Positions 26,275-33,148 of a stretch of 64,000 nucleotides of DNA are shown in pieces. The notes beneath the pieces are model-generated. The model had not been told where the DNA came from. It made no database searches and saw only the letters and a program-made list of their open reading frames with translations. Numbering within the stretch: position 1 is the first letter of the stretch; each line of letters opens with the position of its first letter. Location: assembly GCF_011044175.1 (NCBI RefSeq), contig NZ_CP049057.1, forward strand, positions 1,689,501 to 1,753,500, written 5' to 3'. Made by a program: the position numbers and the translations under genes. Source of the DNA: Rasiella rasia (GTDB taxonomy: Bacteria; Bacteroidota; Bacteroidia; Flavobacteriales; Flavobacteriaceae).

Positions 26275-27153
26275 ATGAAACGCATCTTAGTTATTATGAG
26301 CTTGTTATTGGCGCTACACGCTCAAAGTTTTGCTCAAGAAACCTACCAAGTTGAGGGACAAACCTACACCCTAAAAACTGAAGTAGACGGAACATTAACC
26401 CTACTATGGAATACCATTGACGGTGAGTACCGATATTTTGCCAAAAAGGGCACTGCAATTACCGAACTTAAAAACACTAAAGTTAATGGTAGTTATCAAG
26501 AAGAATTTAGAGAAGCGTTACAACTCTTAACCTCAGACAATGCCGTTTCTACCAATAATGTAGATCTTACGCTTGCCAGTTTACGAAATTTTACAGAAAC
26601 ATATAATAAACAAGTTGACCCTAATTTTACAGCAAACCGTTCTACCATAAAAATTGGGCTTCGCCTTGGAGCTTTTGCCGGAATTAGCAATAGTATTTTT
26701 ACGCAAAACCCAGGAAACAACCTCCTTCCATTGGCTGGTATTGATTTAGAACTAATAGATGAAGTTAAATTAAAACGTCATGCTGTTGTGCTTCGGTTTG
26801 AACAAACTTTTGGGAATAGTGATTACGATTATAATGCCTCTCAGTTTTCGTTGAACTACCGATTAAAATTTGTAAAATCTGACAAATTAGACATCTTTCT
26901 AAATACCAAATTTGTGAGTTACACCTATTCTACCCGAAACGATTTTCCGGTAGCACTTGCAGATGGCACTGTAGTTCTAGAATCTAGTTCTGGTGGAGAC
27001 TTTACCGCTCATGGTATTTTTGGCCTTGGAGCCGATTACGCCCTTGGAAATGGATATCTCTTTTTTAATTACAATGATATTGTAGGGTTAGGAATTGATA
27101 GCAATGGCGAATTTCCGGTAGACTTTACCTTGGGCTACAAATTTAATTTATAG
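26275..27153 (+). CDS. outer-membrane beta-barrel-like exported protein
   Basis: A 292-residue protein with signal peptide MKRILVIMSLLLALHAQSFAQ. Residues 25-120 form a small domain with YQVEGQTYTLKTEVDGTLTLLW. Residues 125-292 show alternating hydrophobic strands (IGLRLGAFAGISNS, AVVLRFEQTFGNSDY, FSLNYRLKFV, IFLNTKFVSYTYST) and end VDFTLGYKFNL with a terminal aromatic-hydrophobic pattern, as in 8-strand outer-membrane barrels. No specific family is recognised. It converges with the lipoprotein gene, overlapping by 6 bp. Confidence 0.7.
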   Translation: MKRILVIMSLLLALHAQSFAQETYQVEGQTYTLKTEVDGTLTLLWNTIDGEYRYFAKKGTAITELKNTKVNGSYQEEFREALQLLTSDNAVSTNNVDLTLASLRNFTETYNKQVDPNFTANRSTIKIGLRLGAFAGISNSIFTQNPGNNLLPLAGIDLELIDEVKLKRHAVVLRFEQTFGNSDYDYNASQFSLNYRLKFVKSDKLDIFLNTKFVSYTYSTRNDFPVALADGTVVLESSSGGDFTAHGIFGLGADYALGNGYLFFNYNDIVGLGIDSNGEFPVDFTLGYKFNL

Positions 27154-27630
27154 CTCATCTGTTAGCACCACAATAGGCAATGTAAAGGTAGTGATAACAG
27201 GCACTCCTCTTTTATAGGCAGGTGCTATGAGTTTTGTGGCATCTAGATCTCGCTGAAGTGTATCTTTTAAATGCGGAAATTCTCGCACTAACACACTATC
27301 CATTTTAATGGATTGTACAGAAATTATTGCTTTTTCTGAAATAGAAAAATGTACCACAATGGTATCGTGAATGTCTTTTACAGCCTCTATTTTCTGATTT
27401 ACAATAGTTTGTCTCAAGTAAGCGCCTAGTTCTGCTTCAAAACAATCTTTCTGTGAGGGTTTTTCTGAAAGTGTGTCGCATGCAGCAAATGCAGGGTATC
27501 TATCTACCTCTGCCCAATCTATGGTCTTTAGCTCTTCTTGGTAGAAAGTTTCCGCAGAGATTTTTTCCGTATCAAAATATTGGCAGGAGAGGCATAAAAA
27601 ACTACATAAAAGTAAACTGAAACGTTTCAT
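27148..27630 (-). CDS. lipoprotein with a TonB-C-like domain
   Basis: A 160-residue protein. The signal MKRFSLLLCSFLCLSCQYF has lipobox LSC with Cys about residue 16. The remainder resembles the C-terminal domain of the M56/TonB protein encoded at 28856-30307: a YPxxxxC start (DRYPAFAACD), a second Cys (DCFEAELGAYLRQTI), IVVHFSISEKAIIS, and an end with PAYKRGVPVITTFTLPIVV. It therefore looks like a stand-alone TonB-C fold on a lipid anchor. A -7-like TACTTTCG lies at 27648-27655. Confidence 0.68.
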   Translation of the reverse strand: MKRFSLLLCSFLCLSCQYFDTEKISAETFYQEELKTIDWAEVDRYPAFAACDTLSEKPSQKDCFEAELGAYLRQTIVNQKIEAVKDIHDTIVVHFSISEKAIISVQSIKMDSVLVREFPHLKDTLQRDLDATKLIAPAYKRGVPVITTFTLPIVVLTDEL

Positions 27631-27732
27631 ACGGGGTAACTACCCACCGAAAGTACAAATTTTTAGGGTATTGCCTCTAGTTACTATTTCAAAACTGTAA
27701 ACGACCGTACAAATTACATGTATCGCAATTCA

Positions 27733-28863
27733 TTAATTCTTGTTAAAATGAATATCTGTTTTAAGGTCTTTAATGCGTTGTTTGGCGTGTTCTGTATAGT
27801 TTCCTTGCTCTCCAAAGATTGCTAGGTATTTTTCATAATAAGGAAGTACCACAGCGTCGTCTACAAAATAGTTATCGGCTGCGGTCGCCAACAAATACAG
27901 TGCACGTTGGTTGTTAGAATTCTCCCGCACCGCTTTTTGTAACACCGAAAACTGATTTTTATAATCTTTTTGCTTTTTATAAACAGAAGCCAATGCCACA
28001 TACGATTTATCTAACGGAAGATCCTGCAAGGCTATGGCAATTTCAAAATGGTGTTGCGCTTTGTCTAAATAACGTAACGCTTCGTAATTTTTGGCAATAC
28101 TGAAATGCCAAGAAGGATTTTTATCGTCGTATTCATTAATAAGAATTGCGTATTGGCTTATGGCTTGTTCAAAGCGGTTGGTTTGATTGTAGGATACTGC
28201 CAAATTTTCGTGCAGGCGTTCATTGCTCTGATTTAGGTCTATCAGTTTTTCATACGTATCTGCTGCCAAGTGATAGCTTTTATTCACATATGCAATGAGC
28301 GCTTTTAAGTTTAAAAACCGAACACTTTCAGAATCTACTTTTAGACCGCGCTCAATATTCATCATGGCTTCATTAAAGTTTCGTCTTTCGGCCTGAATTT
28401 TTGCTACTTTAAACAACGCATTCTGGTGATTTTTATCGTTGGTGAGTGCCTGAAGGTATTTTATAAAAGCAATAGAATCTTTTTGTTTTTCTTTTGCGAG
28501 GCCTAACTGATAATAAAATTCTGGGTTTTTAGGATTTGCTTTACTCAACACTTCAAATAAACTATCTGCTTGCTTAAATCGATTGGCCGAAAGCAGTAAT
28601 TTTCCGTAGTTATAGCTGCTCAACACGTCAGTTTTTTCATTTTCGAGGTGTTTTTTATAATACTGTATTGCCATCGCATTATTACCAACTGCTTTATATG
28701 CGCGTGCTATTTTATCTTCTGCACCCGTTGTTTGCTTGTATTGAGTAATTGCAGCATTATAATTTCCGAGCGAATACAAACTATCGCCAATAGCCAATGC
28801 ATTTTGAGCATTGGCTTTGGCAATAGTGATACTTACTATACATACGATTAAAAATTTATTCAT
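27733..28863 (-). CDS. exported tetratricopeptide repeat protein
   Basis: A 376-residue protein with signal peptide MNKFLIVCIVSITIAKANAQ, followed by about nine TPR-like helix pairs (for example YNYGKLLLSANRFKQADSLF, NPEFYYQLGLAKEKQKDS, ERLHENLAVSYNQTNRFEQA, PSWHFSIAKNYEALRYLDKA). It is a likely periplasmic scaffold. Its ATG lies inside the end of the M56/TonB gene (8-bp overlap, ATGAATAA), so it is co-translated with the blaI-blaR1-like pair and probably works with that sensor. Confidence 0.87.
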   Translation of the reverse strand: MNKFLIVCIVSITIAKANAQNALAIGDSLYSLGNYNAAITQYKQTTGAEDKIARAYKAVGNNAMAIQYYKKHLENEKTDVLSSYNYGKLLLSANRFKQADSLFEVLSKANPKNPEFYYQLGLAKEKQKDSIAFIKYLQALTNDKNHQNALFKVAKIQAERRNFNEAMMNIERGLKVDSESVRFLNLKALIAYVNKSYHLAADTYEKLIDLNQSNERLHENLAVSYNQTNRFEQAISQYAILINEYDDKNPSWHFSIAKNYEALRYLDKAQHHFEIAIALQDLPLDKSYVALASVYKKQKDYKNQFSVLQKAVRENSNNQRALYLLATAADNYFVDDAVVLPYYEKYLAIFGEQGNYTEHAKQRIKDLKTDIHFNKN

Positions 28864-30307
28864 TTATTTTAAAAATAATAGGGAGCGTGTACTGTACTCC
28901 TACGCTTTTTCCATCATGCTCTCCCGGAATCATCTTCGGCAATTTAGAAACTACACGAATAGCTTCTTGTTCAAGAGAAGCGTGTGCTGCCTTTGCCTTT
29001 GGATGTACAACCGCTCCATTTTTATCAATTTCAAACATAACAACTATTCGTTGTTTTCCCGAGATTTTTGAATCCTTACTAATGTCTTGATTAAAGTTCT
29101 CCATGACAAAAGTAGCTATTCCTTGTGCCATACACTTTTTTAATTCCTCATTAGAACCTGAACAGCCCGGATATGTAGGTACTTTGGTAAGGTCTTTCAT
29201 AGACAGTAAAGACTTTTGGGTATCATCTAAATATTCCTGAACGGAGGTATAAATTTTATCCCCTTCGTTGGCTTCAGTTGCTAAAAACTTAAGCGCTTTT
29301 GCTTCCTCGTCAGATATTGATCCTTTTTTCATGATCGCCTCAGAGAGCTCATTAATTTTTTGCATTACTTCAGAATCTGTTTGCATGGTTAGATTTGCCT
29401 CTTCAGACAATTCTTCAGACTTTTCATTAGAACATGACGTATAAAACAACATGGCGCAAACGGCTGGAATGATAAGTAAATACTTTAGTTGAACGATTTT
29501 TTTAGAATTTGTTTTTTGTAACATAACGATTCGATTTTTGATTATTGATGATTTATAAAATGTATTAATAAATGACACGGTTGTAGTTCTAAATACTTCT
29601 TGCAGTAGGCTTTGGTAGTATTCGGCTTTGTCTTTTGAGGCTACAATTCTATCTGCTGTATACTCGTGCAAAACCTGCAATTTAATTTGAGTGATGTACA
29701 CTAACGGATTAAACCAAAATACAATTCTTAACAGTTCAAAAAAGAGTAAATCTAAGGTGTGTCTTTGTTGTACGTGTACTAGCTCATGTTGAAGTATATA
29801 ATTTTTTTGTTCTTCGGAAATTTTAGCCCCTAAAAAAACGGTTTTTAGATATGTAAAAGCGGCTTCAGAATTAGGGATTGTAGCAACTGTGTAGTTGCCG
29901 AAACTTTCTTGAGTGGCTAATTTTTTCAGTTTGTAAAGTTTCCGAAGTTTTAGTGCAAAAACAACGATTGAGAAGAGAACACCCAAACCGTAAAGTAGCA
30001 AAACGATGGTGGTCCAAGAAAAAGTTGGCTGTTGCACGACTACCTCATCTAACATAACCGAGGTTGCTAAAGAAGCCTCTGAGGTACTATTTCCTATTAA
30101 AATTGCTGGTAATTGCACGCGATATTCTTGCGGTATGGTTTGTTGAATGGCTTCAAATTTCAGAAAAGGAATTACAAAACTCAATATTGAAGTGCCAAGT
30201 AAATACAACCTATTGTAGTTGAAAAACGTTTCTTTTTTTAGAAATAAATCGTACACCACCAAAAACAGTAGCTGAAACAAGATAACTTGGAGAATATAAT
30301 GTATCAT
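28856..30307 (-). CDS. M56 family (BlaR1-like) metallopeptidase with C-terminal TonB domain
   Basis: A 483-residue membrane protein. Helices lie at about 3-20, 33-50, 100-120 and 275-292; the zinc motif HELVH is at 174-178, followed by FWFNPLVYITQIKLQVLHEYTADR. The periplasmic region starts after a lipoprotein-like VCAMLFYTSCSNE stretch. Residues about 385-483 are a TonB-C domain (YPGCSGSNEELKKCMAQGI, VVMFEIDKNGAV, ending YTLPIIFKINE). ATG overlaps the BlaI stop (ATGA). The TonB-C part may sense or contact outer-membrane proteins; that is inference. Confidence 0.88.
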   Translation of the reverse strand: MIHYILQVILFQLLFLVVYDLFLKKETFFNYNRLYLLGTSILSFVIPFLKFEAIQQTIPQEYRVQLPAILIGNSTSEASLATSVMLDEVVVQQPTFSWTTIVLLLYGLGVLFSIVVFALKLRKLYKLKKLATQESFGNYTVATIPNSEAAFTYLKTVFLGAKISEEQKNYILQHELVHVQQRHTLDLLFFELLRIVFWFNPLVYITQIKLQVLHEYTADRIVASKDKAEYYQSLLQEVFRTTTVSFINTFYKSSIIKNRIVMLQKTNSKKIVQLKYLLIIPAVCAMLFYTSCSNEKSEELSEEANLTMQTDSEVMQKINELSEAIMKKGSISDEEAKALKFLATEANEGDKIYTSVQEYLDDTQKSLLSMKDLTKVPTYPGCSGSNEELKKCMAQGIATFVMENFNQDISKDSKISGKQRIVVMFEIDKNGAVVHPKAKAAHASLEQEAIRVVSKLPKMIPGEHDGKSVGVQYTLPIIFKINE

Positions 30308-30669
30308 GAGTTCTCTTTTTTATTGATTTCACCCATGATACTCTCTAGTTCTTGAATACTTATGTCGTTCTTTTTCATAAAAAAAGAGACCATGCTTTTA
30401 AAAGAGCCTTGAAAATACCCATCTACTAATTTGTTCATAGACTGATGGCTATAAGCCGTCTTTGCAACCTTTGGAAAATAAATATGTCCGCGACCCTCCT
30501 TTCGATAATCTACAAAGTCTTTACTCTCTAAAATGCGCACAATTGTGCTTACCGTATTATAAGCAGGTTTAGGTTCTGGGAGCTCATCGATTACTGCCGC
30601 CACATTAGCTTCACCTAGATCCCATAGCACCTGCATGATATCTTCTTCTGCTTTTGTTAATTGTTTCAT
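30304..30669 (-). CDS. BlaI/MecI/CopY family transcriptional repressor
   Basis: A 121-residue winged-helix repressor: TKAEEDIMQVLWDLGEANVAAVIDELP, PAYNTVSTIVRILESKDFVDYRKEGRGHIYFP and a C-terminal dimerisation region. It heads a translationally coupled series with the M56/TonB and TPR genes. Its upstream region holds two A/T-rich palindromes that are unlike the TGTAG dyads of the other BlaI gene in this window, so the two repressors probably read different operators. Confidence 0.9.
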   Translation of the reverse strand: MKQLTKAEEDIMQVLWDLGEANVAAVIDELPEPKPAYNTVSTIVRILESKDFVDYRKEGRGHIYFPKVAKTAYSHQSMNKLVDGYFQGSFKSMVSFFMKKNDISIQELESIMGEINKKENS

Positions 30670-30708
30670 GATACCTTAAATATTTTGTGTTTTACAAGAC
30701 TACAGCAA

Positions 30709-30751
30709 CAAACTTACAACTAAATATTTAGTTTAACTAATTTTTTAGTTA
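30709..30751 (-). promoter_or_regulatory. control region of the second blaI operon: -7 box and two palindromes
   Basis: On the minus strand TAAGTTTG (30709-30716) fits TAnnTTTG and is 40 bp before the ATG. Directly upstream are a perfect 16-bp palindrome AACTAAATATTTAGTT (30718-30733) and an 18-bp interrupted palindrome TAACTAATTTTTTAGTTA (30734-30751) sharing the AACTAA/TTAGTT arms. Adjacent paired dyads beside a -7 box are what a dimeric autorepressor would need. Confidence 0.55.
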
Positions 30752-30795
30752 CAAAAATGTAACATAGCTTTATTTTTGATGTCTAACATCTTGCT

Positions 30796-31296
30796 ATGGA
30801 TATATTATTAATTGTACTCGGGTTGGTCTTTATGCTGGCTGGTATTGCTGGGAGTTTTCTTCCTGTATTGCCTGGTGTGCCTGTGAGTTGGCTCGGACTA
30901 ATTTGTCTTTACCTATCACCTTCATTACCCTTTGATTGGGTTTTTATTGTCATTACAGGAGTCGTGGCTATTGCCTTGTATATTTTAGACTATATCATCC
31001 CTGCTATTGGGACCAAAAAATTTGGTGGAAGTAAAGCGGGTGCTTGGGGGACCACCATCGGGTTACTTGTAGGCTTATTTGCTCCCTTCCCATTTGCCAT
31101 ACTTATTTGTCCGTTTTTAGGGGCACTGCTTGGAGAGTTAATCTTTAATCAGACAGAAGGAAAGACCGCCATTAAAGCGGCCTTTGGATCTTTTCTTGGG
31201 TTTTTAGCTTCCACGTTTATGAAATTCTTTGCAACCTTAGTTTATCTAGGATTGTTCTTTTATAAGCTCGCGGTAAATTGGGATTTATTCTTTTAG
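30796..31296 (+). CDS. DUF456 family membrane protein
   Basis: A 166-residue protein of about five helices. LIVLGLVFMLAGIAGSFLPVLPGVPVSWLGLI is the DUF456 signature, followed by ILDYIIPAIGTKKFGGSKAG, a glycine-rich cytoplasmic loop, and GLFAPFPFAILICPFLGALLGEL. Family function is unknown. It is divergent from the second blaI operon and convergent with the nitroreductase gene (5 bp between stops). Confidence 0.88.
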   Translation: MDILLIVLGLVFMLAGIAGSFLPVLPGVPVSWLGLICLYLSPSLPFDWVFIVITGVVAIALYILDYIIPAIGTKKFGGSKAGAWGTTIGLLVGLFAPFPFAILICPFLGALLGELIFNQTEGKTAIKAAFGSFLGFLASTFMKFFATLVYLGLFFYKLAVNWDLFF

Positions 31297-31301
31297 AAAT
31301 A

Positions 31302-31859
31302 CTATATCCATTGTATTTTGTCTTCTATAGGTGTATTTCGTATACCAATTAGACTATTGTCATTAAAATAACCCATGTAGAAAAATCCGATACAACGCTC
31401 TCCCTCTGCTAAAGCAACGTGTTCTCCAAATAGCTTAATCAGCCCAGGAGAACTCCAGTAAGCGCCAATATTTAAATGATGTGCTGTAAGCCACATATTT
31501 TGAACCGCCATAGCAACCGAAGCTATTTCTTCCCATTCTGGAATTCGCGCATCTGGATCTCGTTGCATGCATATAGCAATCACGCAACCAGATTGTACTG
31601 CTTTTTGTTCTATTTTTTTTCGTTTAAAGTCTGAAGGATTCTCCACCATCTTTACATATGCTTCCCCTAAGAATGCAGAAAGTTGTTCTCGGGAACTTTC
31701 AGAATGAAATACCTTAAAACGCCAAGGTTCAGTTTTTTTATGGGTGGGGGCCCAATTTGCTGCATCCAAGATGGTTTGAACAGTAGATTTGGTTATGGGT
31801 TGGTTTGTATAGGCATCTGGGTAGATGGATCTTCGATTTTTAATGATTTCAGCAAGCAT
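31302..31859 (-). CDS. nitroreductase family protein
   Basis: A 185-residue FMN enzyme. MLAEIIKNRRSIYPDAYTN starts the FMN-binding site (NRRS), then LDAANWAPTHKKTEPWRFKVF, IPEWEEIASVAMAVQNMWLTAHHLNIGAYWSSPG and CIGFFYMGYF complete the fold. It reduces nitro or quinone compounds with NAD(P)H; the physiological substrate is not known. The frame reaches 31901 but ATG at 31859 is the family start. Confidence 0.88.
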   Translation of the reverse strand: MLAEIIKNRRSIYPDAYTNQPITKSTVQTILDAANWAPTHKKTEPWRFKVFHSESSREQLSAFLGEAYVKMVENPSDFKRKKIEQKAVQSGCVIAICMQRDPDARIPEWEEIASVAMAVQNMWLTAHHLNIGAYWSSPGLIKLFGEHVALAEGERCIGFFYMGYFNDNSLIGIRNTPIEDKIQWI

Positions 31860-31904
31860 AATGTTAGTATAATTTAGAAGTATAAAGATACAGAATGCCA
31901 AGGA

Positions 31905-31949
31905 GAATAAAATTTAAAATCCCTTTAAAGCAAAGCTCTAAAGGGATTC
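31905..31949 (-). terminator. hairpin ending a short minus-strand transcript
   Basis: AATCCCTTTA (31918 onward) pairs with TAAAGGGATT; the inner part AGCaaAGCT is also palindromic. On the minus strand the stem is followed by a T-rich run (TTTTAAATTTTATT). It lies between the nitroreductase gene and a strong minus-strand promoter at 32025-32055, so it most likely ends the short transcript started there. Confidence 0.55.
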
Positions 31950-32005
31950 AAACTAACCAATATAATTTCAAAAAAAATTACATCCAAAACTAATATTATC
32001 GGCAT
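31925..32005 (-). CDS. candidate 26-residue hydrophobic peptide (or small RNA)
   Basis: ATG at 32005, TAA at 31925-31927. The peptide starts MPIILVLDVIFFEIILVSLN and ends PFRALL: nearly all hydrophobic, like a single membrane span or a type I toxin peptide. It has its own well-formed promoter (-7 TACTTTCG 32025-32032, TTG 20 bp upstream) that predicts a transcript of about 110 nt ending in the hairpin at 31905-31949. The stop codon falls inside that hairpin. It could equally be a non-coding RNA; no family is recognised. Confidence 0.4.
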   Translation of the reverse strand: MPIILVLDVIFFEIILVSLNPFRALL

Positions 32006-32024
32006 CTTCTTTCTTTCTACACCA

Positions 32025-32055
32025 CGAAAGTACGCGCAACACTTGAGTTGACCAA
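32025..32055 (-). promoter_or_regulatory. promoter of a short minus-strand transcript
   Basis: Minus-strand TTG (32053-32055), 20-bp spacer, TACTTTCG (32025-32032). This is among the best matches to the Bacteroidota -33/-7 pattern in the window, yet no ordinary gene follows for 160 bp. Confidence 0.55.
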
Positions 32056-32248
32056 ATTATACCCACTTCTGAAAATACGTTTTCGTTTATCTGTAACGAA
32101 TTTTAGGTGAGTGTATAAGAATTTACTTAAAATAAAGATGAAAAGGTAAACAATTGTAAAAACAGGAGGCTCTAGAAACAATTTTATATGAATTCATACA
32201 ATTTTCATTGCTAATAGAATTCTGTACCACCAATGGCAGTCAAAAGAC

Positions 32249-32256
32249 TACTTTTG
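32249..32256 (+). promoter_or_regulatory. -7 box (TACTTTTG) for the DUF1573 gene
   Basis: TACTTTTG fits TAnnTTTG and lies 18 bp before the ATG at 32274. No TTG is present at the normal distance. Confidence 0.4.
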
Positions 32257-32273
32257 AAGTAAACCATATAATT

Positions 32274-32651
32274 ATGAGAACTTTAATTTTACTCTTAACG
32301 ACTGTATTATTGACAACCACAGCAAACGCCCAATTCTACGAAGGGTGGCCTTGCAAAGTAAAATTTAACTCAACAGACATGGGAATGGTTAAACAAGGGG
32401 TAAAAGAAAAAGTGGCCTTTCCATTTATAAACGATGGAACTGAGCCTTTAGTAATTTCTACCCATAAGGGAGGCAGTGAAAACATTACTGTTTTACTACC
32501 TAAACGTGCCATAAAGCCTGGGGGGTCTGGAGAAATAATTGTTGAGTATACTGCAAGAAGCGCGGGTAAATTCAGAGAAAAGATTAAACTAAGAGTTAAC
32601 CAAGAGAAAAAACCGCTTGTATTAGAAGTGTACGGAACGACAGGTAAATAA
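32274..32651 (+). CDS. exported DUF1573-like (Ig/ASPM-SPD-2-type) protein
   Basis: A 125-residue periplasmic protein: signal peptide MRTLILLLTTVLLTTTANAQ, then one immunoglobulin-like domain with KQGVKEKVAFPFINDGTEPLVIS, PGGSGEIIVEYTARSAGKFREKIKLRVN and LVLEVYGTTGK. This is the DUF1573 pattern, common in Bacteroidota as one copy per protein. Its ligand is unknown. The open frame begins at 32208, but the ATG at 32274 starts the signal peptide and lies just after a -7 box. Confidence 0.85.
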   Translation: MRTLILLLTTVLLTTTANAQFYEGWPCKVKFNSTDMGMVKQGVKEKVAFPFINDGTEPLVISTHKGGSENITVLLPKRAIKPGGSGEIIVEYTARSAGKFREKIKLRVNQEKKPLVLEVYGTTGK

Positions 32652-32674
32652 GAGCGCCCCAGTATCTTTTCACA

Positions 32675-32718
32675 ATAAAAAAAGCCTCACGCATACCATG
32701 CAGTGAGGCTTTATGTTT
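32675..32718. terminator. bidirectional intrinsic terminator
   Basis: AAAGCCTCAC (32681-32690) pairs perfectly with GTGAGGCTTT (32703-32712), with A run before and T-rich sequence after. It lies between the convergent DUF1573 and response regulator genes. Confidence 0.85.
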
Positions 32719-32746
32719 TACGCAAATTCGAAAATTTTGCGCTATA

Positions 32747-33148
32747 TTAATGTGCTGTTATTTCTTGCATTAGCTCTATTATCTTATCGAACGTAATAGG
32801 CTTTACAACAAAATTACTGACCGAAGCGTACGTTTTAGATTTTTCAATATCAATAGGATCTATTGAAGAGCTTACAATGTAGATGATTATCTCTTTTTCT
32901 ACTTTAATTTTTGTAAAATTATCAAGAAATTGCCACCCATCCATAATAGGCATATTTAAATCCAATAATATAAGATCTGGGAGTTCTTCTTTAGATTCAA
33001 TTAAGGCTTTTAACTTGAATAAAGCGTCGTGTCCGTTATGGAATATCAAGAATCCATTACAAAAATTTGCAAGTTCAAGCATTCTTTTTGCTCCGTAGAC
33101 AAAAATTGGGTCGTCATCTACGATACAAGCTAAATCAATTTTCTTCAT
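32747..33148 (-). CDS. single-domain response regulator
   Basis: A 133-residue receiver domain without output. The acidic pocket is VDDDP, the phospho-acceptor Asp sits in DLILLDLNMPIMDGWQFL, and the switch Ser and Lys are in IYIVSSSIDPID and FVVKPITFDKI. The family is common beside PAS-rich kinases in Bacteroidota and probably relays phosphate or controls a partner by binding. Its ATG lies within the last codons of the histidine kinase gene (14-bp overlap), which ties the two. Confidence 0.92.
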   Translation of the reverse strand: MKKIDLACIVDDDPIFVYGAKRMLELANFCNGFLIFHNGHDALFKLKALIESKEELPDLILLDLNMPIMDGWQFLDNFTKIKVEKEIIIYIVSSSIDPIDIEKSKTYASVSNFVVKPITFDKIIELMQEITAH

